Source: Planctomycetota bacterium
Lineage (GTDB): Bacteria; Planctomycetota; Planctomycetia; Planctomycetales; Planctomycetaceae
Assembly: GCA_030836185.1 (NCBI GenBank)
Contig: JAURQH010000059.1
Location: forward strand, 62,001-126,000
DNA: 64,000 nucleotides
Direction: 5' to 3'
The notes beneath the pieces are model-generated. The model had not been told where the DNA came from and did no database searches. It saw only the letters and a program-made list of their open reading frames with translations. Shown piece after piece: positions 1-9,122 of the stretch (within the stretch, counting starts at the first letter, position 1; every line of letters starts with the position of its first letter). The position numbers were made by a program, and so were the translations under genes.

Positions 1-1
1 C

Positions 2-1258
2 GCGGTCACTTTAGGACTCTCTGCGTTCTACACGTTGCATGTCTGGTTCTGTCTGGCGAAGAAGGTTCTCGATCGCGAACTGATGATCAGTTTTCTCGGC
101 TTGGCGTCGTTGTTTTTGACCATCACGTTTCCGCTATTACTCTCTTCTGAATGGATCACAGTCAGTTGGGCGATTCAGGCATTGGTGTTGTTGTGGATGG
201 CTGACAAAATTGATAGCCGTTTTCTGCGACAGTCATCTTATGTGTTATACACGATTGTCATGTTCCGCTTTGCTATGCTCGATCTGCCATTTCATTTCGG
301 AAAGGGAACGATTGACGCCGATCTGTCTCTTAACGTCTATCTTTGGGGCATGCTGGAACGTCTCATCGCATTCGGCGTTCCCATCGCCTCGTTGGGAGGA
401 GCTTGGTACTTGTTGAAGTCATTCCCTGCTGGAGAGGACTCGGAGACTCCTGAAAATGATGTTCCCGAAGTTCTGCCCCGTAATGGCGTGATGCGAGTCT
501 TTCTCGCAGCGGTTTTGGGAACCTTGTTGATTTACCTCCATCTGGAGATCAATGCGACGGTCGGGTTCCTGTTCTCACCGTTCCGATTGCCATCACTGAC
601 CTGGTTATGGATCGCGGCTTGTGGCGCACTCTTGTGGGACTATCGTCGCACTTCAAGTCAAACATCACTCATGCTGCTAGGACTCGGCGTGACGTCCGTG
701 TTGTTCAAATTACTCGCTTGGGACATGCCTTCGTGGGAACTGCACCAGTTTCTATATGAAGGCGCGTATTCATTTTTTGATGCCAGTATGCGATTACTGG
801 ACTTCGGCGTAGTCTTTCTGTTCCTCTTCTTTGCTTATAGCATTTTGGGAGGAAACGATGATGAAGTGAAACTTGGTAAAGTTCTCGGTATCTCGGCGAT
901 CATTTCCGTGTTCCTTTCGACAAGCCTGGAGCTCAACACGTTCCTCAATCACTTCATTCCCGGCTTGCGAGCCGGTGGCATCACGATTCTCTGGACGGCC
1001 TATGCCTTGACGATGATTCTGGTGGGGATTCGCAAGAACTTGAAGATCACCCGTTATCTGGGGCTTAGTTTGTTTGCAGTGGTCGCGTGGAAAATCTTCT
1101 TCGACGATTTGGCGACTCTCGATCAAATCTATCGTATTGTTGCCTTCATCGTGCTTGGTATCATGGTGTTGGCGGGTTCGTTTGCGTATCTAAAGTTCCA
1201 GGATCGATTCGCCATCGAGGATGAATCACCAACACACACAGATGAGAAGGTGTCATGA
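2..1258 (+). CDS. DUF2339-type polytopic membrane protein (5' partial)
   Basis: The reading frame is open to the left edge, so the gene starts outside the window and about 418 C-terminal residues are visible. They consist of repeated hydrophobic segments separated by short charged loops, the pattern of DUF2339 multi-pass membrane proteins, which are usually much longer. The stop overlaps the next start as ATGA, so the downstream DUF3999-like gene is probably translationally coupled. DUF2339 and DUF3999 genes are commonly paired; the joint function is unknown to me, though an envelope role is likely. The family call rests on the membrane pattern plus this neighbour. Confidence 0.72.
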   Translation, partial: AVTLGLSAFYTLHVWFCLAKKVLDRELMISFLGLASLFLTITFPLLLSSEWITVSWAIQALVLLWMADKIDSRFLRQSSYVLYTIVMFRFAMLDLPFHFGKGTIDADLSLNVYLWGMLERLIAFGVPIASLGGAWYLLKSFPAGEDSETPENDVPEVLPRNGVMRVFLAAVLGTLLIYLHLEINATVGFLFSPFRLPSLTWLWIAACGALLWDYRRTSSQTSLMLLGLGVTSVLFKLLAWDMPSWELHQFLYEGAYSFFDASMRLLDFGVVFLFLFFAYSILGGNDDEVKLGKVLGISAIISVFLSTSLELNTFLNHFIPGLRAGGITILWTAYALTMILVGIRKNLKITRYLGLSLFAVVAWKIFFDDLATLDQIYRIVAFIVLGIMVLAGSFAYLKFQDRFAIEDESPTHTDEKVS

Positions 1259-2637
1259 AACATTCCATCCTGACTTCTTTAGTCGTTGTTGGTCTAGGTG
1301 TGCAAACAGCATTCTGTACATTGCCACCAATTTGGAAGAAACCCATTTCTCTGGAATTCGAAGACGGAGCGACCGATGTTCTTGTCGCCGTTGCGCTTGA
1401 TGCAGAGGTCTATCGTAATCTTTTCGGGAATATTGCCTCGCTCCGAGTTCTCAACTCGCGTGGACGTGATGTTTCTTTTCAACTGAGGTTAGAACCCGCT
1501 ACTCGAACGCAAACTCTTGAAAGAAGTTGGAGAGCCAGGAATGTGGATCTCGATGTTTCCGACGAGCAATTCGCTGTTGAGATCGCATTAAAAGAATATT
1601 CTGCCCCGCCGACAAAAATTGAAGTCCGCACACCTCTCAAGAATTTTGAGCAAAGAGTGCGCGTCATCGGTATTGGCAAAGACAATGAGAGACTGCTGGT
1701 CGATGATGTGATTTTCGACTATTCGCAATATATGGATGTTCGTCGAACGATTGTGACAATCCCCGAAACCAGTTTTCGAAAGTTTCGCTTGGTGATTGAA
1801 AACCCAACCAGCGAGCAGAAGTCTCAACTAATACAGTTGACGCGGGAATTACGAGGAGACGAAGAGAATTCGCGCTTGGAACATTTTGTGATCGAACGTC
1901 GACCCTTTCGCATTGACGAACTCTGGTTGATTGCGAACGAAGAAAAACAGGCCCCTACTCGACTGCTTGTAAGAGAGTGGTACATCGAAGTGACTCAGAC
2001 ATCAGAGGATGAAATGACCGGTCAAACACTGATCGAATTTGAATCGGATCGTCAACCCTTGTCAGAAGTGACATTGCGAACGAGCGACCGAAATTTCTCT
2101 CGCCAAATCAGGTTGGAGTTTCTTGCTGTGCGTTCGGGAAAGGTCGAATGGCGTCAGATCCAGGAAGGTCGCATCTTCGATTTTCAGTTTGGTGATTATG
2201 ATTCCACAAACTTGACACTCAAGTTCCCTGAAAGCCAACAGGGAGCTTATCGCCTCGTGATCGAAAATCGTGACTCCACTCCACTGCTGATCGAGGATCT
2301 GAAAGCCGCCGGTCCTTGTCACCAGATCGTTTTTCTGGCAGAGGAGAGTGAAAAATATGAGCTTCATTACGGCAGTCAGGGACAATCATCACCCGACTAT
2401 GATACTGCTGCCATCGAGATGATGCTGGCTGAAGGAGTTGTTCCCGAAGTGGCTGAGCTTGGCCCAGAGATCGAACTGTCGGTGGCTCCGTTAGATCGAT
2501 ATTGGAACACAAAACAGATTATCAATAATCCCTTATTGCTGTTTCCACTGATTGGGATTCTTGTGGTGTTTTTAGGATGGAGCTTGTATCGGGCAAGCAA
2601 AAAATTAAATGAAGTTAAAGAATCAAACCAGAGCTGA
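1255..2637 (+). CDS. DUF3999-type envelope protein
   Basis: A 460-residue protein with an N-terminal signal peptide (residues 1-22), a long beta-rich extracytoplasmic region, and one C-terminal membrane helix near residues 430-448 followed by a short basic tail. This is the architecture of DUF3999 proteins. The start overlaps the stop of the DUF2339 gene by four bases, indicating a two-gene operon. No catalytic motif is visible. The two proteins probably act together in the envelope, but the biochemical role is not known. Confidence 0.75.
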   Translation: MKHSILTSLVVVGLGVQTAFCTLPPIWKKPISLEFEDGATDVLVAVALDAEVYRNLFGNIASLRVLNSRGRDVSFQLRLEPATRTQTLERSWRARNVDLDVSDEQFAVEIALKEYSAPPTKIEVRTPLKNFEQRVRVIGIGKDNERLLVDDVIFDYSQYMDVRRTIVTIPETSFRKFRLVIENPTSEQKSQLIQLTRELRGDEENSRLEHFVIERRPFRIDELWLIANEEKQAPTRLLVREWYIEVTQTSEDEMTGQTLIEFESDRQPLSEVTLRTSDRNFSRQIRLEFLAVRSGKVEWRQIQEGRIFDFQFGDYDSTNLTLKFPESQQGAYRLVIENRDSTPLLIEDLKAAGPCHQIVFLAEESEKYELHYGSQGQSSPDYDTAAIEMMLAEGVVPEVAELGPEIELSVAPLDRYWNTKQIINNPLLLFPLIGILVVFLGWSLYRASKKLNEVKESNQS

Positions 2638-2640
2638 TAT

Positions 2641-3045
2641 TTATTGATGAGGCAACGAATCAATCCCGAACGCTTCCCGTTCAAAGGGATTATCACGGTA
2701 GGCATCTCTTCTTCGCAAGAGCAACCATACGCTACATAGCAGATATGCTGGCAGAAAAAACACTCCCCAGCGTTCCACTTGTTTCACATGGACTCGTTCG
2801 TGTGCGCGGGTTTGATCGAGACAACCAAGATCGCGTCCAATCACGACATGTCCCAAAGTCATCGCCGATGCACCACCCGGCAACGGAACCAGTCGAGTCA
2901 ATATCCAGTTGACCATTCCGCCGTGCAGTTCGAGAACACCATCGACCCATTGGCTGCGTCCACCAGTGAGTAAATTTGGTAGAACTAACAACAATCCCAA
3001 CGATGTTGTGGGGAAGGCCCAGAGATATTTGAGCGCTGTGAGCAT
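2641..3045 (-). CDS. Small membrane protein with HExxH motif
   Basis: A 134-residue protein with hydrophobic segments near residues 5-25 and 92-110 and the motif HERVH at residues 82-86, which has the zincin HExxH form. The AHERVHVKQ context recurs in small uncharacterised bacterial membrane proteins. No third zinc ligand is obvious, so protease activity is only a possibility. It is convergent with the DUF3999 gene, with three bases between the stop codons. The upstream Shine-Dalgarno is weak. Confidence 0.6.
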   Translation of the reverse strand: MLTALKYLWAFPTTSLGLLLVLPNLLTGGRSQWVDGVLELHGGMVNWILTRLVPLPGGASAMTLGHVVIGRDLGCLDQTRAHERVHVKQVERWGVFFLPAYLLCSVWLLLRRRDAYRDNPFEREAFGIDSLPHQ

Positions 3046-3071
3046 TCGTCATTTGATTTTGGTGAGGACAT

Positions 3072-3104
3072 AAAAAAAGCCGCGCCCGACATTCGAGCAC
3101 GGCC
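3072..3104 (-). terminator. Rho-independent terminator for the A-type Fe-S carrier gene
   Basis: On the minus strand a stem of about ten pairs (including two G-U pairs) with the loop AATGT is followed by seven T residues. It lies about 35 bases after the stop of the Fe-S carrier gene, in the correct orientation to end that transcript. Confidence 0.75.
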
Positions 3105-3137
3105 TTGTTTGCTGTGAATCCATTGATTAACCGACGA

Positions 3138-3470
3138 CTACGCAGAGAAGCTGCTTCCGCAGCCGCAGCTTTTGACAGCATTCGGGTTATCGAATGTAAA
3201 GCCTCGTTTTTCGAGACCTTCGTAGAAGTCGATAGTTGTTCCGTCGAGAAACAGGTCGCTCTTCTTATCAACGAGCACTTTGATGCCATGCTGTTCAGTG
3301 ACAAGGTCATTCACATCGTCGACTTTTTCATCGAAACCAAGGGCATACTGGAAGCCACTGCATCCCCCGCCGGCGACTCCGATGCGCAAACACGTGTTTT
3401 CACCCATGCTCTGTTCGGTGATGACGCGTTTGATCTCTCCAACGGCTTTTTCGGTGACGTTAATGGACAT
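3138..3470 (-). CDS. erpA: A-type iron-sulfur carrier (IscA/ErpA/HesB family)
   Basis: A 110-residue protein typical of the A-type carriers that deliver Fe-S clusters to apo-proteins in the cytoplasm. The three conserved cysteines are present: C37 within GGGCSGF, and C102 and C104 within CGCGSS near the C-terminus. The start at 3470 is chosen over an upstream in-frame codon because the sequence before it carries GGAGAGG and because the product then begins MSINVTEKA, the normal family N-terminus. Sequence alone does not separate ErpA from IscA or SufA, so the symbol is tentative. The gene is monocistronic with its own terminator. Confidence 0.9.
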   Translation of the reverse strand: MSINVTEKAVGEIKRVITEQSMGENTCLRIGVAGGGCSGFQYALGFDEKVDDVNDLVTEQHGIKVLVDKKSDLFLDGTTIDFYEGLEKRGFTFDNPNAVKSCGCGSSFSA

Positions 3471-3805
3471 TTTCAACCTCTCCTGTCGTCGCATAAAATG
3501 TGTAATACCCTGAGAAGGGTTGTTTCTATTGCCGATCATCGAGTAAAGATCGCTCTCGATGGCTTGTGATCATTATAGCACCCTCTTGATTGACTTATAA
3601 GGCACTTTTTGACATTGTTTCTACGATCAGAGTTTATGCTGCAAGTAATACCCAGAAAACAGTTTACGGCCATTGCGAAGAGGTTTTGAAATTCCGTGTC
3701 CCGTTTTTTTAGGGACACTTAGAATTCACATCACTTCAGGGATCACGATTTTCCTAGAATATACGACAAAGGGCAGCCCCGCCTATTCAAACCATTGAGG
3801 CCATT
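3471..3805. other. Intergenic region between divergent genes
   Basis: About 335 bases separate two divergent genes and must hold both promoters, but I see no convincing -35/-10 pair. A small hairpin, GTGTCCC/GGGACAC at 3696-3718, has a T-rich loop. No credible gene is visible. Confidence 0.5.
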
Positions 3806-4090
3806 ATGGACCACGATCAAGCTCAAAATCTCCTCGAATCAACACATGTATTTCCTGGGAAATACATGTTCAAAGTGGTTGGTTGGCAGCGAAACGACTT
3901 CGTCGAACGGGTTCTCAATTCCGCTCGGCTGGTGATTGGTCGAGCGATCGAGGTTCAGCACACCACGCGGGAAACTACCAGCGGTCGTCATATCTCGGTG
4001 ACCATGGAGCCGTTTGTCGATAATAGTGACCAGGTCTTAGAAATCTATGAGCACCTCAAAGCCCTCGACGATGTCATCATGCTTTGGTGA
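3806..4090 (+). CDS. DUF493 (YbeD-like) family protein
   Basis: A 94-residue cytoplasmic protein with the family pattern: FPGKYMFKVVG near residues 17-27, a central SGRHISVTM strand and a C-terminal YEHLKALDDVIMLW. The family has a ferredoxin-like, ACT-related fold and is often proposed to bind a small regulatory ligand; no reaction is established. The length matches the usual 85-100 residues. It stands alone between intergenic gaps. Confidence 0.85.
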   Translation: MDHDQAQNLLESTHVFPGKYMFKVVGWQRNDFVERVLNSARLVIGRAIEVQHTTRETTSGRHISVTMEPFVDNSDQVLEIYEHLKALDDVIMLW

Positions 4091-4251
4091 GAGTTCGTGA
4101 GCTTGGAAAGCGGGTAATCTGCGCTGAATCGTTAAAAACGATGTTGGTTTTTTGCACAAAATGCGTCAAACTCGGGTATTGAAATTTCTCTTTGGGTCAT
4201 CACGGCCAAAGATTTAGACGATATTGACCTTTCTCGACAGGCAGGTAACCA

Positions 4252-5556
4252 ATGATTCGCAACAGGTGTCTTCACGGATTGACGATTTTCGCGGTACTGA
4301 TTTCCACTTCCGTCTTACCCGCTCAAGAGGAAAAGAAAAAAGAGAGCGATACGGCTGCTGAAACCAAGGAAAATAAATCCGAGGAGAAAAAAGAAGAAGA
4401 GAAGAAGCCGGAAAAGAAAGAGCTCAAATTGGCGGGTGTCTTTGTCTCAGAAGATGTGACGGAAGTAATTCTTCGCCCTGAAGCATGGTCGTCTCTTAAA
4501 GTGAAAGAAGCGATTGCTCATGGGACTCAAGTTGGATCTGAAGATGTCATCCTGCAATTAGAGACGGAAGACATTGACCGCAAGATCGAAGATTTACGTC
4601 GGTCGCAATATGCAGCCAGTCTTTCCTTGAAACTCGCTCAGGAAGAATTGGAATTTGCGGACAAGACATTCCCGATGGATCGCAAAATTACCGAGCGCAC
4701 ACGTCAACATGCGCAAGAGGATCTTGATTACTACCTCAAAGTCACATTGCCTAACTCGAAAGAATCTGCCGCACGATCATTACAGAATTCCAAATATCGA
4801 TTGGAATATGTGACCGAAGAGCTGGATCAACTGACACAAATGTACAAGGAAGATGATCTGACCGAAGAGACGGAAGAGATTATTTTATTACGGGCCAAGC
4901 GCGATGTGGAAGAGATGAAGCAGTTTGTCGAACGATCAGAAGAACGCACCAAAAGAACATTGACCGTCGACATCCCGCGACAGAAAGTACAAACCGAAGA
5001 GAAGACACAGAAAACTCTGTTGGAAACTGAAAAAAGTCTCGCCTCGCAAGAAATCAATATGCGACGGAAGCAGCACGATCTCGATCAACAACAAATCACC
5101 TTTGATCGTGCTCAGGAAGAACTGGAAGAGTTGGTTCAAGATCGTAATTTGTTGACCGTGACTGCTCCCAAAGAGGGAATTGTGTATTACGGTCAAGCCA
5201 GTCGTGGTAAGTGGGCTCAAGTCGCCACGATGGACAAAGCCCTTCGCCCGGGAGGTAGCGTGAATGCCAACCAGGTCATTATGTCGATTGTTAATCCTGG
5301 CCCTGTTTCATTACTCATTGATGTCCCGGAAGACAAACTCAAAGATCTTGCAGTTGGCCTCGAAGGTCACGTGGTTCCCAAAGCGTTTCCTGATGTGAAA
5401 ATTCCCGCTAAAGTCGCCAGCATCTCGCTGGTCCCCATCAGCCCTGGAACGTTTGATGGTAAAGTCACGCTGACTTTAAAGCAGCGTCCTGAGCGTTTGA
5501 TGCCCGGCATGACTGCTGATTTTGTCGTCAAACTTAAAGACGAGAAGAAGGAATAA
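4252..5556 (+). CDS. HlyD/RND-type periplasmic adaptor with long coiled coil
   Basis: A 434-residue exported protein. A signal peptide (1-25) is followed by a highly charged Lys/Glu linker (about 26-60), a lipoyl-like half-motif, a long alpha-helical hairpin rich in Glu, Gln and Arg (about 100-295), and a beta-rich C-terminal adaptor part with PEDKLKDLAVG and LMPGMTADFVVKL. This is the order seen in HlyD/MFP adaptors. No transporter is adjacent; the next gene begins five bases downstream and encodes a secreted squalene-repeat protein, suggesting an operon. AGGTAA before the ATG may serve as ribosome site. Whether it serves an exporter or has another envelope role is open. Confidence 0.75.
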   Translation: MIRNRCLHGLTIFAVLISTSVLPAQEEKKKESDTAAETKENKSEEKKEEEKKPEKKELKLAGVFVSEDVTEVILRPEAWSSLKVKEAIAHGTQVGSEDVILQLETEDIDRKIEDLRRSQYAASLSLKLAQEELEFADKTFPMDRKITERTRQHAQEDLDYYLKVTLPNSKESAARSLQNSKYRLEYVTEELDQLTQMYKEDDLTEETEEIILLRAKRDVEEMKQFVERSEERTKRTLTVDIPRQKVQTEEKTQKTLLETEKSLASQEINMRRKQHDLDQQQITFDRAQEELEELVQDRNLLTVTAPKEGIVYYGQASRGKWAQVATMDKALRPGGSVNANQVIMSIVNPGPVSLLIDVPEDKLKDLAVGLEGHVVPKAFPDVKIPAKVASISLVPISPGTFDGKVTLTLKQRPERLMPGMTADFVVKLKDEKKE

Positions 5557-5561
5557 ACGCG

Positions 5562-6794
5562 ATGGAGCGAACACTTTTTTTCCGACTTGTTGGCTGCGCG
5601 GTCATATTGGGCTTCAGCCTTTCGGTCTCGGCAGAAGATGCTGAACCGAAAGCTTCGGAGACTTCCAAGAAACCTTCATGGATTGAGTCTGTTCCCAAAG
5701 CGGCGCCGATTGATCCCATTTCACGTAAGACCATTCAGGAATCGATTGATCAGGGGGTTGCCTTCCTGCTCGATTTTCAGAATAAGGATGGTTCGTGGGG
5801 TTCGGCGACGCGCACCAAAGGACTCAATATCTATGCCCCCATTCCCGGTGCGCATCATGGTTTTCGTGCTGCCGTAACATCGTTGTGCGTTTCGGCGCTG
5901 ATTGAAACGGGAGGCGATGCCCCGGGGGTGATCAAGGCCATTGATCAGGGAGAGGCATGGCTATTTGCCAATCTGCTGCGCGTCCGACGAGCATCGGGAG
6001 ATGCCATGTACAATGTCTGGGCACATTGTTATGCGTTAGAGGCGTTGGCCAAATTGCATCATCGAGCCAAAGGGAATGATGAAAAGTTGGCGACCATTGC
6101 CAAGCTCGTGGAAGATCAGTTTCTCAAACTAGGCAAATATGAATCAGTGGACGGGGGCTGGGGATACTATGATTTTCGTTATCAGACCAAACAGCCTTCC
6201 AGCAGTTCAATCAGTTTTGTGAATGCCGCTGTGCTCGTTGCGTTCGATGAAATCAAGCAGGCTGGATACACGCCTCCTGAAAGGCTGGTCACACGGGCGA
6301 TCAAATCGACCAGACGGCAACAGTTGGCGGGATACACCTACTTGTATGGCGAGTATTTGAAAGCACGACCCGTGTATGGAATTAACCGTCCCGGTGGTTC
6401 TTTGGGACGATCTCAAGCCTGTAATCTGGCGCTGAAGTTGTGGGGAGCCGAAGACATTACCGGCGAGGTGATCACCGCTTGGCAACATCGCTTGTATTCC
6501 CGCAACGGTTGGCTCGACATTGGTCGCAAACGGCCGATCCCGCACGAAGCCTGGTTTTCGGTGGCCGGTTATTTTTACTACTTCGGCCATTACTACGCGG
6601 CCAAGAGTTTCGATCTGGTCCCCGAGGAAGCCGACCGAACTTTGTTCCAGACTCATATGGCAAAGCTCATGCTCGACCGACAAGAAAAAGATGGCAGTTG
6701 GTGGGATTACCCATTCTACAACTACCACCAACCGTACGGGACTGCATACGCGATCATGATCATGCAACGGTGTCTACCAGCCGGAACGGAGTAA
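5562..6794 (+). CDS. Secreted prenyltransferase/squalene-cyclase repeat protein
   Basis: A 410-residue protein with a signal peptide (about 1-24) and alpha/alpha-barrel repeats marked by QNKDGSWG near residue 77, GGWGYYDF in the middle and RQEKDGSWWDYPF near the C-terminus. These QxxDGSW-like QW motifs occur in squalene-hopene cyclases and terpene-cyclase-like proteins, but the length is well below the roughly 630 residues of true cyclases and I see no DXDD motif, so cyclase activity is doubtful. Secreted proteins of this type are common in planctomycetes. The start lies just after the adaptor gene, with GAAGGA as ribosome site inside its end. Confidence 0.8.
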   Translation: MERTLFFRLVGCAVILGFSLSVSAEDAEPKASETSKKPSWIESVPKAAPIDPISRKTIQESIDQGVAFLLDFQNKDGSWGSATRTKGLNIYAPIPGAHHGFRAAVTSLCVSALIETGGDAPGVIKAIDQGEAWLFANLLRVRRASGDAMYNVWAHCYALEALAKLHHRAKGNDEKLATIAKLVEDQFLKLGKYESVDGGWGYYDFRYQTKQPSSSSISFVNAAVLVAFDEIKQAGYTPPERLVTRAIKSTRRQQLAGYTYLYGEYLKARPVYGINRPGGSLGRSQACNLALKLWGAEDITGEVITAWQHRLYSRNGWLDIGRKRPIPHEAWFSVAGYFYYFGHYYAAKSFDLVPEEADRTLFQTHMAKLMLDRQEKDGSWWDYPFYNYHQPYGTAYAIMIMQRCLPAGTE

Positions 6795-6797
6795 AGT

Positions 6798-7505
6798 ATG
6801 AACGTGCGATCCCTCCTTAAAAAAATAAAGCCATTGGGCAGTGATCGCTATTGCAACACATTGAAAAGACACGGCGTCGTCGGGCCACTGTACGGCGTAA
6901 AAATTGAAGATCTGAAGAAGATCCAAAAGGAGGTCGGCAACGATCACGAACTCGCGTTGGAGTTGTACGATTCGGGAGTTTACGACGCGATGTATCTGGC
7001 CGGCTTAATGGCCGACAGTCAGAAAATAACGAAGACTCTCTTAAGAAAATGGTTGAAGCAGGCGACCAGTCCGACGCTGCAAGAATACACGATTCCCGGT
7101 TTGGCCGCTGAGAGCAAACATGGTCACGATCTTGCCATCGAGTGGATGGCAAGCACCAAGGAAGAAGTCGCGGTGGCTGGCTGGGCCACATTCAGTGGTC
7201 TCGTTTCGATCACCGATGATGATGCTCTCGACCTCAAAGAAATCAAACAGCTTCTCAAGCGGGTTGAGAAAACAATTCATACATCGCCGAATCGAGTTCG
7301 TTATTGGATGAATAACTTTGTGATCTCGGTTGCCTGCTATATCGCTCCGTTAACAGAAACCGCTATTCAATCCGCAGAGAAAATCGGCAAAGTAACCATC
7401 GATATGGGTGAGACCGCCTGCAAAGTCCCCGATGCCGTCCCTTACATTGCGAAGGTCCAAAAACGGGGCACCATCGGCAAAAAACGGAAAACTGCTCGGT
7501 GTTAA
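6798..7505 (+). CDS. DNA alkylation repeat (AlkD-like) protein
   Basis: A 235-residue protein with the HEAT-like helical repeats and N-terminal pattern (GVKIEDLKKIQKEVG near residues 33-47) of AlkC/AlkD-like DNA alkylation repeat proteins. Characterised members excise cationic alkyl-purines. The C-terminus is Lys/Arg-rich. The gene follows the squalene-repeat gene after three bases, with a GGAG ribosome site in that gap's upstream sequence, so the two are probably co-transcribed although functionally unlike. Activity on DNA is inferred from the family only. Confidence 0.8.
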   Translation: MNVRSLLKKIKPLGSDRYCNTLKRHGVVGPLYGVKIEDLKKIQKEVGNDHELALELYDSGVYDAMYLAGLMADSQKITKTLLRKWLKQATSPTLQEYTIPGLAAESKHGHDLAIEWMASTKEEVAVAGWATFSGLVSITDDDALDLKEIKQLLKRVEKTIHTSPNRVRYWMNNFVISVACYIAPLTETAIQSAEKIGKVTIDMGETACKVPDAVPYIAKVQKRGTIGKKRKTARC

Positions 7506-7578
7506 CAAATGTGGAACGATTCGCACTCGAATTGAGTGTGTCCACAGTCTGTCAGGCTCAGTTGCCTAGGTGGTAAGA

Positions 7579-9081
7579 TTACTTCGGTTGATCCCATAAG
7601 CGATAGGGATCGTCGAGAGTTTGCATCTTCTCCAACAGCAATGCCTCCATTTCGGCCAGTTTCTTGGCATAACGAGGATCACCGGCCAAGTTTGTCTGGT
7701 GAGGTTGCGGCTTGATGCCCGTCATTTCCATGACCTTGGGATCGTGATGCTCAGGGAGAAACTCGTGCGGGTTTTCGACGAGATTAAACAATTGCGTCTC
7801 GCGGACTTTGCCGTCGAGCACATCGTACTTGATAAGCTTCCAGTCTCCTTTGCGAACACACCGCATCCCCGGCTTGGTTCCTCCACAATAGACGCCGAAC
7901 AACGTATCACGAACAGTTTTCTGAGTTCCTTCCAAGACGGAACGAAAGCTGTTTCCTTCATTGGTTTTGGGAGCAGTGATACCGGCGATATCACAGAGCG
8001 TCGCCAAAGTATCGAGAAGATAAATATTTCCCGTACCTCGCACGCCGGCGGGAACTCCCGGACCTTTCACGATGTAAGGAACTCGCCAAGTATGTTCATA
8101 AAGGTTTTGCTTGCCTTGCAATCCATGACGACCGATGGCCATACCATGATCGGCGGTGTAAATGATCCACGTGTTGTCGATCTCCCCCGTTTTTTCAAGC
8201 TGCTTCAGCACCCGACCGATCTGAATGTCGATATTTTCGCTGCACGCAAACTCGCGTCCCAGTTCGTTGCGAATGGTTCGTTCATCGCGGCGTTCCCAAA
8301 CTCCCGACACGGCCACTTCATCACGCAAACCGGGGTGCCCATGATGGAAAGGATGCTCGGGTAAGTAATTGACGGGCAACTTTGGTTGCAACGGATTTTC
8401 CGCAGGAGGAGAGTTTTTGTCGGTGTGGTTGACGGCTCCATATTTTTTGAGCAGTTCGGGAGTGCCATCGCGGGTGTCGTGAGGATGTGAGAAGCCGTAA
8501 TAAATCAGGAATGGATTTTCGTCGTGACCGGCTTCACGATGCTTGAGATAATCCATCACTTGGTCGCCGTGCCATTCGCTTCCGCTTTCGGCAGTCCCTC
8601 CACGTTTGGTGGCATCTTTGCGGATGGTGAAAAGTTTGTTGGCCGCTTCGTAACTGTTCCCGTTTTTGCAGGTCCGCATGGTGTCATAGCCAGCGTTGTT
8701 GAAGACGGCCGCCATGGTGAAGTCGGCCAGATCGGGGGGTACGAGTTCTTTGTTACCCTCATTGGGATGATTCTTACGATTTCGCTTGCCGGGAAGATGC
8801 CAAACGGTACGACCGGACATGATCATATGACGAGAAGGCGTGCAGACCGCACCGCTCCACGATCCCATTTGATAGGCCGTGTCGAGGACGACTCCTTCAC
8901 GGGCCAAGCGGTCAATGTTGGGCGTTTCCAGCTTCGACTCAGGGTTGTAGACCTTCAGATCAAACGGCGATTGATCATCGACCAGAATAAACAGAATGTT
9001 CGGGCGTTTGGCAGCATCCAACTTTTCAGTCAACAAACCCACGCAGCAAAAGATCAAGAGCGAAGTGAGCAGCTTATTCAT
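7579..9081 (-). CDS. Secreted sulfatase (alkaline-phosphatase superfamily)
   Basis: A 500-residue sulfatase. A signal peptide (about 1-23) is followed by the metal-binding segment ILFILVDDQS (D35, D36) and the sulfatase signature CTPSR at C80, where the cysteine is normally converted to formylglycine. A second metal-site segment, YTADHGMAIGRHG, lies further on. It probably removes sulfate esters from polysaccharides outside the cytoplasm; the substrate cannot be read from sequence. A formylglycine-generating enzyme must act in trans, and the FGE-fold protein at 29421-30272 lacks the catalytic cysteines. Planctomycetes typically carry many such sulfatases. Confidence 0.93.
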   Translation of the reverse strand: MNKLLTSLLIFCCVGLLTEKLDAAKRPNILFILVDDQSPFDLKVYNPESKLETPNIDRLAREGVVLDTAYQMGSWSGAVCTPSRHMIMSGRTVWHLPGKRNRKNHPNEGNKELVPPDLADFTMAAVFNNAGYDTMRTCKNGNSYEAANKLFTIRKDATKRGGTAESGSEWHGDQVMDYLKHREAGHDENPFLIYYGFSHPHDTRDGTPELLKKYGAVNHTDKNSPPAENPLQPKLPVNYLPEHPFHHGHPGLRDEVAVSGVWERRDERTIRNELGREFACSENIDIQIGRVLKQLEKTGEIDNTWIIYTADHGMAIGRHGLQGKQNLYEHTWRVPYIVKGPGVPAGVRGTGNIYLLDTLATLCDIAGITAPKTNEGNSFRSVLEGTQKTVRDTLFGVYCGGTKPGMRCVRKGDWKLIKYDVLDGKVRETQLFNLVENPHEFLPEHHDPKVMEMTGIKPQPHQTNLAGDPRYAKKLAEMEALLLEKMQTLDDPYRLWDQPK

Positions 9082-9122
9082 AGTGATTTCTCGGAGTCAA
9101 TTTGGAGTATTGGAAACGATTA

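Noticed and set aside
6207-6767. 186-codon minus-strand frame
   Set aside because: Antisense to the squalene-repeat gene, whose motifs are clear; composition looks like a frame shadow.
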